A DNA stretch of 64,000 nt from an uncultured Oscillospiraceae bacterium (GTDB taxonomy: Bacteria; Bacillota; Clostridia; Oscillospirales; Acutalibacteraceae). The first letter of the stretch is position 1, and the number at the start of each line of letters is the position of its first letter. The stretch covers positions 62,001-126,000 of the forward strand of contig CABULH010000003.1 in assembly GCA_902492455.1 (NCBI GenBank). The letters are read 5' to 3'. Positions 26,065 through 34,476 of this stretch are shown here, piece by piece. The position numbers and the translations under genes were made by a program. The notes beneath the pieces are model-generated. The model worked only from the letters and a program-made list of their open reading frames with translations, searched no databases and was not told the DNA's origin.

Positions 26065-27034
26065 GTTAGTATCGGTGGAAAAAGCGGCGCGGCTGCTGGG
26101 CGATGCCGATCATATTCTCATCCTTACCCACCAGTATCCGGACGGGGATACCCTGGGGTCCGGCTACGCCCTCTGCCGGGCGCTGATTGCCCTGGGCAAA
26201 ACCGCCCGGGTAGTCTGTGCGGACGAAATCCCTGTCAAATATGCTTATATGACCGAGGGCGTCCCGAACAATGACTTTGAACCCGCCTTTATCTGTGCGG
26301 TGGATGTGGCTGACCGGCGGCTGCTGGGGCGCTCTCTGGAAGCGCTGGCCGAGCAGGCCGATCTCTGCATTGACCATCACGGCTCCAACATACAATACGC
26401 CCGCCATCTGCTGCTGGACGCCGGCTGTGCAGCCACAGCCATGCTGATCTATCATGTGATTCTGGCTATGGGCGCGCCGGTGGATCGGGAAATCGCCGAG
26501 TGCATCTATACCGGCATCGCCACCGATACCGGCTGCTTCAAATATGCCAATACCTCTGCGGAAGCCCATCGCATTGCCGCCGATCTGATGGAAACCGGCA
26601 TCCGGTATGAAATGATCAACCGCACAATGTTTGATCTGAAATCCCGGGCCCGTCTGGAGCTGGAGCGGCTGGCCCTGGACAGCATCCGTTTTTACTATGG
26701 AGGACGCTGCGCTGTAATGTTCATCACCACCGATATGGTGGCCTGCTCCGGTGCCGGAGAAAACGACATGGAGGGCCTGGCACCCATCTCCCGTCAAATC
26801 GAAGGGGTATGGGTGGGGGTGACCCTGCGGCAGAAGCCGGATGGCAGCTATAAAGTCAGTGTCCGCACAGGCACCCACGCCGACGCGGCGGCTATCTGCG
26901 CCCGCCTAGGCGGCGGCGGTCACGTCCGGGCGGCGGGCTGCTCCTTAACCGGTACCGCCGAAGAAGCGGTGAATCAGCTGCTGGCAGCGGTGCGGGACAT
27001 GGTCCCCGCGATTGCCGACCATGCGGCTAAGTAA
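26057..27034 (+). CDS. nrnA: DHH/DHHA1 phosphoesterase, NrnA-type oligoribonuclease
   Basis: 325 residues. DHH motifs: HQYPDGDTLGSGYAL, AVDVAD, IDHHGSN and a TDTG segment. DHHA1 ends in RLGGGGHVRAAGCSL. NrnA degrades nano-RNA and pAp in B. subtilis and can linearise pApA further. Position between rbfA and truB is conserved in Firmicutes. The start ATG 26057 lies inside the rbfA end, so translation is coupled. Confidence 0.92.
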   Translation: MSELVSVEKAARLLGDADHILILTHQYPDGDTLGSGYALCRALIALGKTARVVCADEIPVKYAYMTEGVPNNDFEPAFICAVDVADRRLLGRSLEALAEQADLCIDHHGSNIQYARHLLLDAGCAATAMLIYHVILAMGAPVDREIAECIYTGIATDTGCFKYANTSAEAHRIAADLMETGIRYEMINRTMFDLKSRARLELERLALDSIRFYYGGRCAVMFITTDMVACSGAGENDMEGLAPISRQIEGVWVGVTLRQKPDGSYKVSVRTGTHADAAAICARLGGGGHVRAAGCSLTGTAEEAVNQLLAAVRDMVPAIADHAAK

Positions 27035-27064
27035 GAAAAAAAGGGAATGATAAGGAGGCCATCT

Positions 27065-27952
27065 ATGGACGGGATTTTGTGTGTGGACAAACCGCCGGAG
27101 ATGACCTCTTTTCTTTGCTGCGCGGTGGCGAAACGGCTCCTGGGTGTTAAAAAAGCCGGTCATGCCGGCACTTTGGATCCCATGGCCACCGGCGTTCTGC
27201 CGGTGCTTATCGGCCGGGCTACCAAGATTCTGGATTTTCTTCCGGTACACGACAAGCGCTATACCGCCCAGGCACAGCTGGGATTGACCAGCGACACGCT
27301 GGATATCTGGGGGGAAGTTCGTCCAACCGGCTGCGCCACATTCCCTTCCCGGGAAGAGGTGGCGGCAGCTCTGCTCCCTTTCAGAGGGGATATTCTCCAG
27401 GTGCCTCCCATGACCTCCGCCCTGAAGCGGGACGGCGTGCGGCTGTATGAACTGGCCCGGCAGGGCGTGGAGATCGAGAGGCAAGCACGGCGTATCACCA
27501 TCTACTCCCTGGAGCTGCTGGACTATGACCGGGAAAAGGGCCTGCTAACCTTGGACTGCGCCTGCTCCAAGGGCACCTATATCCGCTCCCTGTGCGACGA
27601 TATCGGCCGCGCCTTGGGCTGCGGCGGAGTGATGTCCGGCCTGCGGCGGAGTATGGCCGCGGGTTTTGGTCTGGACAACTGTGTGACGCTGGAGAACGCC
27701 CGGGAACTGGCGGCTCAAAATCGACTGTCGGAACGGCTGCTGTCCACCGAAGCGGCTCTGACCACCTATCCCTGCATTACGGTAACCGACGCCCAGGCGG
27801 CTCGTTTCCGCCACGGCGGTGCTTTGGATCTGGAGCGGCTGCGGGAAGAGATCACGGGTATCACCCGGATTCACGCCCCTGACGACAGCTTCATTGGTTT
27901 GGGCGAACCGGAAAATGGCCAGTGCCGGGTGCGGTATCTGGCCGAAATATAA
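27065..27952 (+). CDS. truB: tRNA pseudouridine55 synthase TruB
   Basis: 295 residues. The catalytic motif GHAGTLDPMATGVL holds the nucleophile Asp38, and PPMTSALKRDGVRLYELARQG is the next conserved block. ATG 27065 is used because AAGGAGG lies 6 bases upstream; an ATG 18 bases earlier overlaps that site. It makes the pseudouridine of the T-loop. It is followed 17 bases later by the ribF fusion. Confidence 0.97.
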   Translation: MDGILCVDKPPEMTSFLCCAVAKRLLGVKKAGHAGTLDPMATGVLPVLIGRATKILDFLPVHDKRYTAQAQLGLTSDTLDIWGEVRPTGCATFPSREEVAAALLPFRGDILQVPPMTSALKRDGVRLYELARQGVEIERQARRITIYSLELLDYDREKGLLTLDCACSKGTYIRSLCDDIGRALGCGGVMSGLRRSMAAGFGLDNCVTLENARELAAQNRLSERLLSTEAALTTYPCITVTDAQAARFRHGGALDLERLREEITGITRIHAPDDSFIGLGEPENGQCRVRYLAEI

Positions 27953-27969
27953 GCAAGGAGGCGGCGGCA

Positions 27970-29547
27970 TTGCGCACCTATCAGTTGATGCAGGATATCA
28001 ATCAAATCCCCCGAACCCCCCGGGCCATCGCGCTGGGGGTCTTCGATGGGGTGCACATCGGTCATCGGGCGGTGATTTCCCGGGCCGTGGGGATGGAGGG
28101 CACTTCTCCGGCTGTCTTCACCTTTTCCCAGACTCCCTGGGAACTGCCTAAAAACGACGCCTGGGAGCTGGTAAGCGCCCAGGGAAAGCTGGCCGCTATG
28201 GCCTCCCTGGGTGTGGCGGAAATTTTTGAAGCCGACTTTGAGCAAATCCGGGGATTGTCGCCGGAGGAATTCGTCCGGGTGATCCTCTATGAAACCCTGC
28301 ATGCCCGCCGGGTGTGCTGCGGTTTCAACTACCGGTTCGGCAAAAACTGCGCTGGAGACGCCGATATGCTGGTGAATCTCTGCGCCCAATATGATATCGA
28401 GGCCATCGTGGTGGGGGCCATCCTGGTGGACGGCGAACCGGTGAGCCCCAGCCGCATCCGCCGCTATATCGAGCAGGGAGAGGTTCAGGAAGCCGCGCGG
28501 ATGCTGGGAAGGCCCTTTACCATCGATTTCGAGGTGGTGGGGGGACAGCACCTGGGAAGACTGCTGGGCACTCCCACCATCAACCAGCCTCTGCCGCCTC
28601 ATTTTGTACGGCCCCGATTTGGGGTATACGCCTCCAGCGTGGAGGTGGACGGCAAGGTCACCCACGGCGTGACCAATATCGGCGTGCGGCCTACCGTGGG
28701 CTCCGACGCACCGCTGGCGGAAACCTGGATTCCCTTGTTCAGCGGTAATTTGTACGGCAAAAATGTGCCGGTCTCCTTGGTGAGCTTCCTGCGCCCCGAG
28801 ACCAAATTCCATTCTATCGACGATCTGCAGAAGCAGATCATCAAAGATGAAAAGGTCGCCCGCCGGGCGGTCATGGGAGATGCGGCAGAGGGGCTGCGGG
28901 CAATCCTCTTTGATTTTGACGACACGCTGCAGAACCGGCCACAGGCCTTTCTCAAATACTGCGATTTCTTTCTGGATAAATATTTTCCCAGCCTCTCTCC
29001 GGCCGCCAAACAGGAACGGGCTCAGGAAATGCTCCGCCGCAACAACGGCGGTTACGTCAACTACATCGATTATTTTCTCACCTTGATGGAGGACTGGAAA
29101 TGGACCTCTGCTCCGCCGGTGGGGGACGTCTACCGGGAGTTTCAATTTCGTTTCCCGGAATATTCCGCTTTGTTTGACGATACCTTTTCTGTCCTGAGCG
29201 AGCTGCGGCGCAGAGGATACCTGCTGGGTATTATTACCAATGGACCATCGGTACTGCAAAACCGTAAGCTGGATGTCAGCGGGCTGCGGCCCTTTGTGGA
29301 TATCGCTGTGGTATCCGGAGATGAATGGATCCACAAGCCGGATCCGGAAATCTTTCGACGCACCGCCGCCCGGCTGGGTGTGGCCTGCCAAAGCTGCATG
29401 TATGTGGGGGATCACCCGGTCAACGATATCCAGGGCGCGTTAAACGCGGGTATGCGGCCGGTTTACATCAACGCCTACGGCCGGGATATCCATCCGGAAA
29501 ATGTGACTGAAATCCGCAGTCTGACCGAATTGCTGGACATTATCTAA
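27970..29547 (+). CDS. ribF: Bifunctional riboflavin kinase/FAD synthetase fused to a HAD phosphatase domain
   Basis: 525 residues in one uninterrupted frame. Residues 1-300 are RibF. The FAD synthetase nucleotide-binding motif is GVFDGVHIGH (23-32), with GFNYRFGKNCAGD near 118 and SRIRRYI at 161. The riboflavin kinase part has GTPTIN, GVTNIGVRPTVG, ETWIPLF (Glu251) and LYGKNVPV. Residues 309-525 are a HAD subfamily IA domain: DFDDTL (Asp315, Asp317), ITNG (422-425), HKPDP (Lys456) and GDHPVND. Normal RibF is about 310 residues, so the HAD domain is an addition. It resembles YigB/YjjG-type phosphatases, some of which act on FMN or a riboflavin precursor. TTG 27970 is preferred since AAGGAGG is 8 bases upstream. 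Confidence 0.88.
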   Translation: MRTYQLMQDINQIPRTPRAIALGVFDGVHIGHRAVISRAVGMEGTSPAVFTFSQTPWELPKNDAWELVSAQGKLAAMASLGVAEIFEADFEQIRGLSPEEFVRVILYETLHARRVCCGFNYRFGKNCAGDADMLVNLCAQYDIEAIVVGAILVDGEPVSPSRIRRYIEQGEVQEAARMLGRPFTIDFEVVGGQHLGRLLGTPTINQPLPPHFVRPRFGVYASSVEVDGKVTHGVTNIGVRPTVGSDAPLAETWIPLFSGNLYGKNVPVSLVSFLRPETKFHSIDDLQKQIIKDEKVARRAVMGDAAEGLRAILFDFDDTLQNRPQAFLKYCDFFLDKYFPSLSPAAKQERAQEMLRRNNGGYVNYIDYFLTLMEDWKWTSAPPVGDVYREFQFRFPEYSALFDDTFSVLSELRRRGYLLGIITNGPSVLQNRKLDVSGLRPFVDIAVVSGDEWIHKPDPEIFRRTAARLGVACQSCMYVGDHPVNDIQGALNAGMRPVYINAYGRDIHPENVTEIRSLTELLDII

Positions 29548-29550
29548 ACG

Positions 29551-29595
29551 AACGAAGAGGGGGATGAACGGAATCCGTTCATCCCCCTCTTCGTT
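29551..29595. terminator. Bidirectional terminator after ribF
   Basis: A 22-base arm AACGAAGAGG... pairs almost end to end with its complement, loop within GAAT. It lies between the convergent ends of ribF and the EAL gene and touches the latter's stop codon. Confidence 0.88.
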
Positions 29596-31868
29596 CAGCT
29601 TTGGGTACAATATTGTTTGTTTTGTTCCGTTTTACTTGTTTGCAGCAGCTCCTCCATTTTATCAGGGGGCATGGGGCGGGCGAAATAGTATCCCTGAGCA
29701 ATGTCACAGCCGCATTCCTGCAGAAACTTCGCTTGCCTCTCCGTCTCTACCCCTTCCGCAACGGTGGCGATTCCCAAATCCTGCGCCAAATGAATGATAT
29801 TGCGGACAATGGTATCCCGCCGTTCCCCATCCTGCGCAGGTAATAAAAATTCCCGGTCCAGCTTCAGCTCATCCACAGGAATGTCCTTCAGCACGTTCAG
29901 AGAGGAATAGCCGGAACCAAAATCGTCCATGGACACCCGAAAGCCCAGCCGATGAAGTTCGACCAATAAATTCTTGAGGATTTCCGCCTCTTCCATGGCA
30001 ATGCTTTCGGTGATTTCCAGTATAATCATTCGGGGCGATAGTCCATACTTCTCCACCGTTTCAGACAAGATGCGGATATAGCCCTCCTGAAACAACAGGC
30101 GGCGGGATTGATTGACCGACACCGGCAATGCCGGCCGCCCCTGATCCAACCAACCGCGCAGACGGCGGCAAACCTGATCCAGCACATACACATCCAGCCG
30201 CACAATAAATCCATTCTGTTCAAAAATAGGTATAAACTCGTCCGGCGGCACCAGGGTTCCGTCTTCAATTTTCCAGCGTATCAGCGCCTCCGCGCCCATG
30301 ATCCCTCTGTCTTCCAAAGAAATCTTGGGCTGATAAAACACCTGGAATTCTCCGGTTTCCAGCGCCTCTGCCATGTGGTTTTCAATGTATTTCCTCCGGC
30401 TGACCTGGGCATACAATTCATCATCAAAGAACACGCAGTTCACACCCGTCTCCTTGGCCTTATCCAAGGCCATAAAGGCCCGGTCCAGCCGCAGTTCCAA
30501 GCCTTCTCCGTGCTCTACGGGCGCAATTACCTTAATGCCGCAGAGACAGACCACACTGTTTTTCTGGCCGCGATCCAAAGAGTAATCGTCAATGGCTGCC
30601 AGAATCTGCGTTATCCGCTCCACCGCCCTTTCGTCGCTTTCATAAATCAGCAGCGCGCAGAACCGGTCCGCCTCACTGCGGAAGAAGACTTCGTTTTCCT
30701 TCACCTGTTTCTCCAGCACCTGTTTCATATGCCGCAGCAGCTGATCACCTTTGTCAAAGCCATACACTTCATTGATGAAGGAGAAATTTCGGATATCCAG
30801 CGCCGCCAGCATATACCGGCGATTTTTCTGACGGAGCAGTTCCCCTGCCTCCTGAACGAATTTATTCTTGTTATAAGCGCCGGTAAGGCTGTCATAATAC
30901 GCTAAGCGGGCTATAGAAGCGCGATTGCTCTGCATCATGCGATAATTGTAAAACAGCAGGACAACAAACAGCAGCACCAGGAAGATAAAAGCGATAATAG
31001 ACCAGCGCACTACCTGCACAAAACCACCGTTGACCTGGGCTTTGGGCATGACGCTCACCGCGTACCAGTCTTTGATCCCAACCTTCACATAGCTGGCCCA
31101 ATAGGCGGCGTTGGACGCGGAGAGAAAGGAAAAGAAGCCCGTCTCACCGGCCGCCAGTTCCTGCCGGACCCGCTCCCGCTCCGCCTCGCTGGTGAATTTC
31201 AGTTCAAAAAGATTATACAGATTCGGCTCTGCATCCGGATGGGTGGAGGGCATTACCAGATCCCCAGCTCCGGTTACAATATAAACAAAGCCGCTGTTGT
31301 CATTCAAAAAACCATTCATGCTGTCGCAGAGGGTGGAAATATTATTTACCGCGCACAGGGCTCCCACTACTTGCCCGTCCCGGTGAATCGGCACGCCGTA
31401 ACAGTTTCCCCAATCTCCGCCCAACCGGTCCTCCAGCGCATCCGATACATAGGCTTCGCCGTTCAGCGCCTTCTGCACGTACAGCCGGTCGTGGAAATCC
31501 ACTGCGTAATAATTCTTTCCGCTGATATCCGTAATATATCCCAGCCCCTGGGTATCCACATATCCCATACGGATAAACGCATTATCATCGTTTATCGCCT
31601 TCAAGGTGTTCAGCAGGGTTTCGGCATCCGTCTCCGGCTGCCGGCCGATCATAATCGACAGCGCCTCCAGCGTCTGGAAATCCCCCTCCACCTGTTTTAC
31701 TACCGTGTTTTTGCTTTGGAGAGCCACGTCTTCCAAATATTTGGCGGTTTGCGCGTTCTGCTTATCCAGCATAAGGGAAATATAAAAGGCGCCGAAAACC
31801 AACAGGAAAATCAGGATAACGCCCATTGCCCCTACGGACAGCCAAAAACGTTTTTTTACCCGTTCCAC
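29595..31868 (-). CDS. Membrane sensor with degenerate GGDEF and intact EAL domain
   Basis: 757 residues from a GTG start (GAGGTG upstream). A membrane segment lies at ~9-33, an extracellular Cache-type sensor at ~35-280, and a second membrane segment at ~288-308. The GGDEF domain (~325-480) has SEADRF (398-403) where an active cyclase has GGDEF, so it is probably not catalytic. The EAL domain (~500-745) keeps Glu527-Ala-Leu, the ITES motif, Asp648-Asp649-FGSGYSSL, KLDREF and the AEGVET loop. A c-di-GMP phosphodiesterase is therefore expected, controlled by an external ligand and perhaps by GTP at the GGDEF-like domain. It is monocistronic. Confidence 0.92.
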   Translation of the reverse strand: MERVKKRFWLSVGAMGVILIFLLVFGAFYISLMLDKQNAQTAKYLEDVALQSKNTVVKQVEGDFQTLEALSIMIGRQPETDAETLLNTLKAINDDNAFIRMGYVDTQGLGYITDISGKNYYAVDFHDRLYVQKALNGEAYVSDALEDRLGGDWGNCYGVPIHRDGQVVGALCAVNNISTLCDSMNGFLNDNSGFVYIVTGAGDLVMPSTHPDAEPNLYNLFELKFTSEAERERVRQELAAGETGFFSFLSASNAAYWASYVKVGIKDWYAVSVMPKAQVNGGFVQVVRWSIIAFIFLVLLFVVLLFYNYRMMQSNRASIARLAYYDSLTGAYNKNKFVQEAGELLRQKNRRYMLAALDIRNFSFINEVYGFDKGDQLLRHMKQVLEKQVKENEVFFRSEADRFCALLIYESDERAVERITQILAAIDDYSLDRGQKNSVVCLCGIKVIAPVEHGEGLELRLDRAFMALDKAKETGVNCVFFDDELYAQVSRRKYIENHMAEALETGEFQVFYQPKISLEDRGIMGAEALIRWKIEDGTLVPPDEFIPIFEQNGFIVRLDVYVLDQVCRRLRGWLDQGRPALPVSVNQSRRLLFQEGYIRILSETVEKYGLSPRMIILEITESIAMEEAEILKNLLVELHRLGFRVSMDDFGSGYSSLNVLKDIPVDELKLDREFLLPAQDGERRDTIVRNIIHLAQDLGIATVAEGVETERQAKFLQECGCDIAQGYYFARPMPPDKMEELLQTSKTEQNKQYCTQS

Positions 31869-31905
31869 CGGCTCACCTCTTCTTCACCTTTTCACACATG
31901 AGTCT

Positions 31906-31934
31906 ATTTTACCGCAAATTAGCACAGGAGGCAA
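31906..31934 (-). promoter_or_regulatory. Sigma-A promoter for the EAL gene
   Basis: Minus-strand TTGCCT (31929-31934), 17 bases, TAAAAT (31906-31911). Confidence 0.75.
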
Positions 31935-31998
31935 CCATTTTGCCGAATAACCGCGAAATAAAACCTCCGTTGTTCTCCATCCTCGCCGGAATTCCCTC

Positions 31999-32027
31999 TT
32001 GACAGCCCGGCTGTCTCGTGCTATACT
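31999..32027 (+). promoter_or_regulatory. Sigma-A promoter for tRNA-Gly
   Basis: TTGACA (31999-32004), 17 bases, TATACT (32022-32027). Confidence 0.88.
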
Positions 32028-32050
32028 AAACCACGCGTTCCAGAAGAAAC

Positions 32051-32126
32051 GCGGCTTTAGCTCATCTGGTAGAGCGCCACCTTGCCAAGGTGGAGGTAGC
32101 GAGTTCGAGCCTCGTAAGCCGCTCCA
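32051..32126 (+). tRNA. tRNA-Gly, anticodon GCC
   Basis: Acceptor GCGGCTT pairs with AAGCCGC. The D-arm is GCTC..GAGC. The anticodon stem CCACC/GGTGG encloses TTGCCAA, giving anticodon GCC. The T-arm contains GAGTTCGAGCCTC. The CCA end is encoded (32124-32126). It is a single-gene transcription unit with its own promoter and terminator. Confidence 0.97.
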
Positions 32127-32131
32127 AGTTC

Positions 32132-32170
32132 AACAGCCGGCAATTCGTATGAATTGCCGGCTGTTTTCTT
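32132..32170 (+). terminator. Terminator of tRNA-Gly
   Basis: A 15-bp stem AACAGCCGGCAATTC/GAATTGCCGGCTGTT with a GTAT loop, followed by TTCTTTTC. Confidence 0.9.
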
Positions 32171-32342
32171 TTCTGTGATAATTCCGTGGTCCGTTACTTC
32201 TCAGAGTTTTTCCGACACAAACAGCTTCATTGCTGGAATTCCAATACCTGGTAATTTTGTCTCTTTTGTCCCAAAGCCTGCCTTGGCTTGCATCGATTTT
32301 TTGTCGGCGGTCACAGCTTTTCCTCCCCAACAGCAAAAAGGC
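32171..32342. other. Non-coding spacer between tRNA-Gly and the PHP operon
   Basis: No gene with a convincing ribosome site is seen. A minus-strand frame (32201-32470) of 89 codons is open but looks like a chance or repeat-derived frame. The sequence holds small inverted repeats such as GGAATTCC near 32235 and CAGCTTCATTGCTG near 32221. It could be a member of an interspersed repeat family. Confidence 0.35.
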
Positions 32343-32371
32343 TTGTCTTTCCATTTTTCGGGGTGTATAAT
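32343..32371 (+). promoter_or_regulatory. Sigma-A promoter for the PHP-TSCPD-33725 operon
   Basis: TTGTCT (32343-32348), 17 bases, TATAAT (32366-32371). This leaves a leader of about 167 bases before the PHP gene, within which no clear gene or known riboswitch is recognised. Confidence 0.75.
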
Positions 32372-32545
32372 GGAATTATTAAAGAGAACGTTATCGTCGG
32401 GGTTTCCGCCCTCTCGCGTCTTTTTAATAGGGAATAGGAAATCCCCCTCATAGCGCCAGTCCGGCGCCATCCATTCGTTCAGCGAGGTTTTCCTTTGAAA
32501 TCTCCGCTGGACGTCTTTATTGTCTGACCATTTGGAGGTGTAATC

Positions 32546-33391
32546 GTGGCAAGCGACCTACATTGTCACACAAAAATTTCCGACGGTTCCATGGGTATCG
32601 ATGAATTAATCGCCATTGCCAAGCGCCGGGGATTGACCGCTATTTCGGTGACGGATCACGACACCACCGCCGCCGCCACCCGGGCAGTGATCATCGGCCG
32701 GCGGCAGGGGGTCAACGTCGTCCACGGGGTGGAGTTTTCCACTATGGACTCGCAGCGGGGAAAAAAAGCCCATCTGCTGTGCTATCTGTGCGACACCCCC
32801 GACCGGTTGGAAGGTATGTGCCGCCGCACTGGCGAAAGCCGTAAAAAAGCCGCTATGGCCATGGTGCGCAAGGTGATGCGCTATTATCCCATTACGCCGG
32901 AGTTGATTGTGAAATGCGCCACCGGTAGCACCAACATCTACAAGCAGCATATTATGCATGCTTTGATGGATGCCGGCTATGCCGACTCCATTTATGGCGA
33001 ATTATATGATAAACTTTTTGCCCCCGGCACCGGCGCCGCTTTGATTGAAGCGGAATATCCGGACACCAGGGAAGTGCTGGAACTGATTCACAGCGCCGGC
33101 GGTATTGCCGTATTGGCCCATCCCATGGTTTATCATAGCGAGGAACTTCTGGAAGAACTGGCCGATAACGGACTGGACGGCGTGGAGGTCTGGCACCCCA
33201 ATCACTCCCAGGATGAGACGGAACAGCTGCGGACCTTTGCCGAGGAAAAAGGGCTGCTGATGACCGGCGGTTCGGATTTTCACGGTATGTATACCCGATA
33301 TGTGCGTCCTCTGGGCAGCACCGCCGCCCCGGACGAGTGTCTGCAGGCTTTGCTGGCATACAAGGATAAACGGCGTAAGAAAAACGCATAA
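32546..33391 (+). CDS. PHP-domain phosphoesterase (RNase AM / nucleoside bisphosphatase type)
   Basis: 281 residues from GTG 32546, which lies 7 bases after TTTGGAGG. PHP motifs in order are DLHCHTKISDGS, TDHDT, HGVEFS, LAHPM and GSDFHG, giving a full set of metal ligands. The nearest functional group is YciV/RNase AM, which removes 3'-phosphates from nucleoside 3',5'-bisphosphates and trims RNA 5' ends. Specificity is not proven here. It is followed after 22 bases by a TSCPD protein. Confidence 0.87.
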   Translation: MASDLHCHTKISDGSMGIDELIAIAKRRGLTAISVTDHDTTAAATRAVIIGRRQGVNVVHGVEFSTMDSQRGKKAHLLCYLCDTPDRLEGMCRRTGESRKKAAMAMVRKVMRYYPITPELIVKCATGSTNIYKQHIMHALMDAGYADSIYGELYDKLFAPGTGAALIEAEYPDTREVLELIHSAGGIAVLAHPMVYHSEELLEELADNGLDGVEVWHPNHSQDETEQLRTFAEEKGLLMTGGSDFHGMYTRYVRPLGSTAAPDECLQALLAYKDKRRKKNA

Positions 33392-33413
33392 TATGTTTTC
33401 GGAGGAACCGGAA

Positions 33414-33677
33414 ATGGCTCATCAATACAAACCCAAGGGCGTCTGCTCCCGCCGCATCACTTTCGATCTGGATAACGGTGTGGTGCGCAATGTGATATTT
33501 GAAGGCGGCTGCAGCGGCAATACCCAAGGCATTTCCCGTCTGGTGGAAGGTATGCCTGCGCAGGAAGCGATCAAGCGTCTTGCCGGTATTCGCTGCGGTT
33601 TCAAATCCACCTCCTGTCCTGACCAATTGGCCATCGCCCTGGAAAATGCGGTGGCAGAAAACGATGACCGGCACTGA
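33414..33677 (+). CDS. TSCPD-domain protein (TIGR03905 type)
   Basis: 87 residues with YKPKGVCSRRITFDLDNGVVRNVIFEGGCSGNTQGISRLVEG and the namesake KSTSCPDQLA near the C-terminus. The domain also occurs at the end of B12-dependent ribonucleotide reductases. The three Cys (in GVCSR, GGCSG, TSCPD) suggest metal binding. The stand-alone protein has no assigned role. The start ATG 33414 follows GGAGG. Confidence 0.82.
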   Translation: MAHQYKPKGVCSRRITFDLDNGVVRNVIFEGGCSGNTQGISRLVEGMPAQEAIKRLAGIRCGFKSTSCPDQLAIALENAVAENDDRH

Positions 33678-33724
33678 TCTCACCCATTCCTACCACGAAA
33701 ACTGCCAGAAACGGAGGCGTTTCC

Positions 33725-34303
33725 ATGCCTTTTGACGACAGCGATATGAAGATCGCCGGCGATGATTTCGAGCCGGTAAAAAAAGCGGATGAACAGGAAA
33801 GCGTGGAGGCCACCGCCCGGCAGCTGGCCCAGGAGAAAAGCAACGGCAATCTCAGCCGTGCGCGGCGGTTGGGCGCCATTATGGCGGACGAGGTTTCCGC
33901 CATTGACGGTAGCACCAATCCGGCTCATGAAACGGAAAGAAATCGTGCGCTGCCCATGCAGCGGCGTATCCTCTTGGCCTTTGCCGTGGAGGTTGGATTA
34001 GATGCCTTCCTACCAAACCAACTGGTGGCCCAGACCGCTCAGAACATCTTCTACAACACCCTGCTGATCACGGCTCCCTCCATTTATGAGGATTTGCAGG
34101 AATCCGGCGCTTTTTCCTTTTACTATCTTTGCTTCCGGGACGGACGGCAGGTGGAACAGCGGGTAGGCGAAACCTTTGCCGCCCTTTGCGGAAGGAAAGA
34201 GGATTCGGAATACGAACAAATGGGGCGGGAGTTGTATATGCGCTTCATCGCCCAAGTCAAACATTTTGCCGACACCCTGGAATTTGTACAGGAAAAGAAA
34301 TAG
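33725..34303 (+). CDS. Unrecognised conserved-looking protein
   Basis: 192 residues, which I do not recognise. The first ~60 are acidic and likely disordered. Residues 75-190 look helical and soluble (RRILLAFAVEVGLDAFLPNQLVAQTAQNIFYNTL, YEQMGRELYMRFIAQVKHFADTLEF). No membrane segment, metal motif or HTH is evident. The ribosome site GGAGG lies 8 bases before ATG. It is the third gene of the operon led by the PHP protein, with 47 bases before it. Confidence 0.7.
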   Translation: MPFDDSDMKIAGDDFEPVKKADEQESVEATARQLAQEKSNGNLSRARRLGAIMADEVSAIDGSTNPAHETERNRALPMQRRILLAFAVEVGLDAFLPNQLVAQTAQNIFYNTLLITAPSIYEDLQESGAFSFYYLCFRDGRQVEQRVGETFAALCGRKEDSEYEQMGRELYMRFIAQVKHFADTLEFVQEKK

Positions 34304-34310
34304 GTTTTCA

Positions 34311-34356
34311 TAAAAGCAGAGGGCATAACCCAATTGGGTTATGCCCTCTGCTTTTA
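34311..34356 (+). terminator. Terminator of the PHP operon
   Basis: A perfect 46-base palindrome (TAAAAGCAGAGGG... mirrored), with A-rich and T-rich ends, usable on both strands. The next 120 bases to the queT stop hold no recognised feature. Confidence 0.85.
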
Positions 34357-34476
34357 TGACGATATCATCGGTTGACAAGAGGCGATTGGCCGGATGGGAC
34401 GCGATTGATGCCGATAGACCCTGTTTCCCTTTGTCATCCGATGGTACACTATGCGCTGAAAAAATCCACCGGCAAA

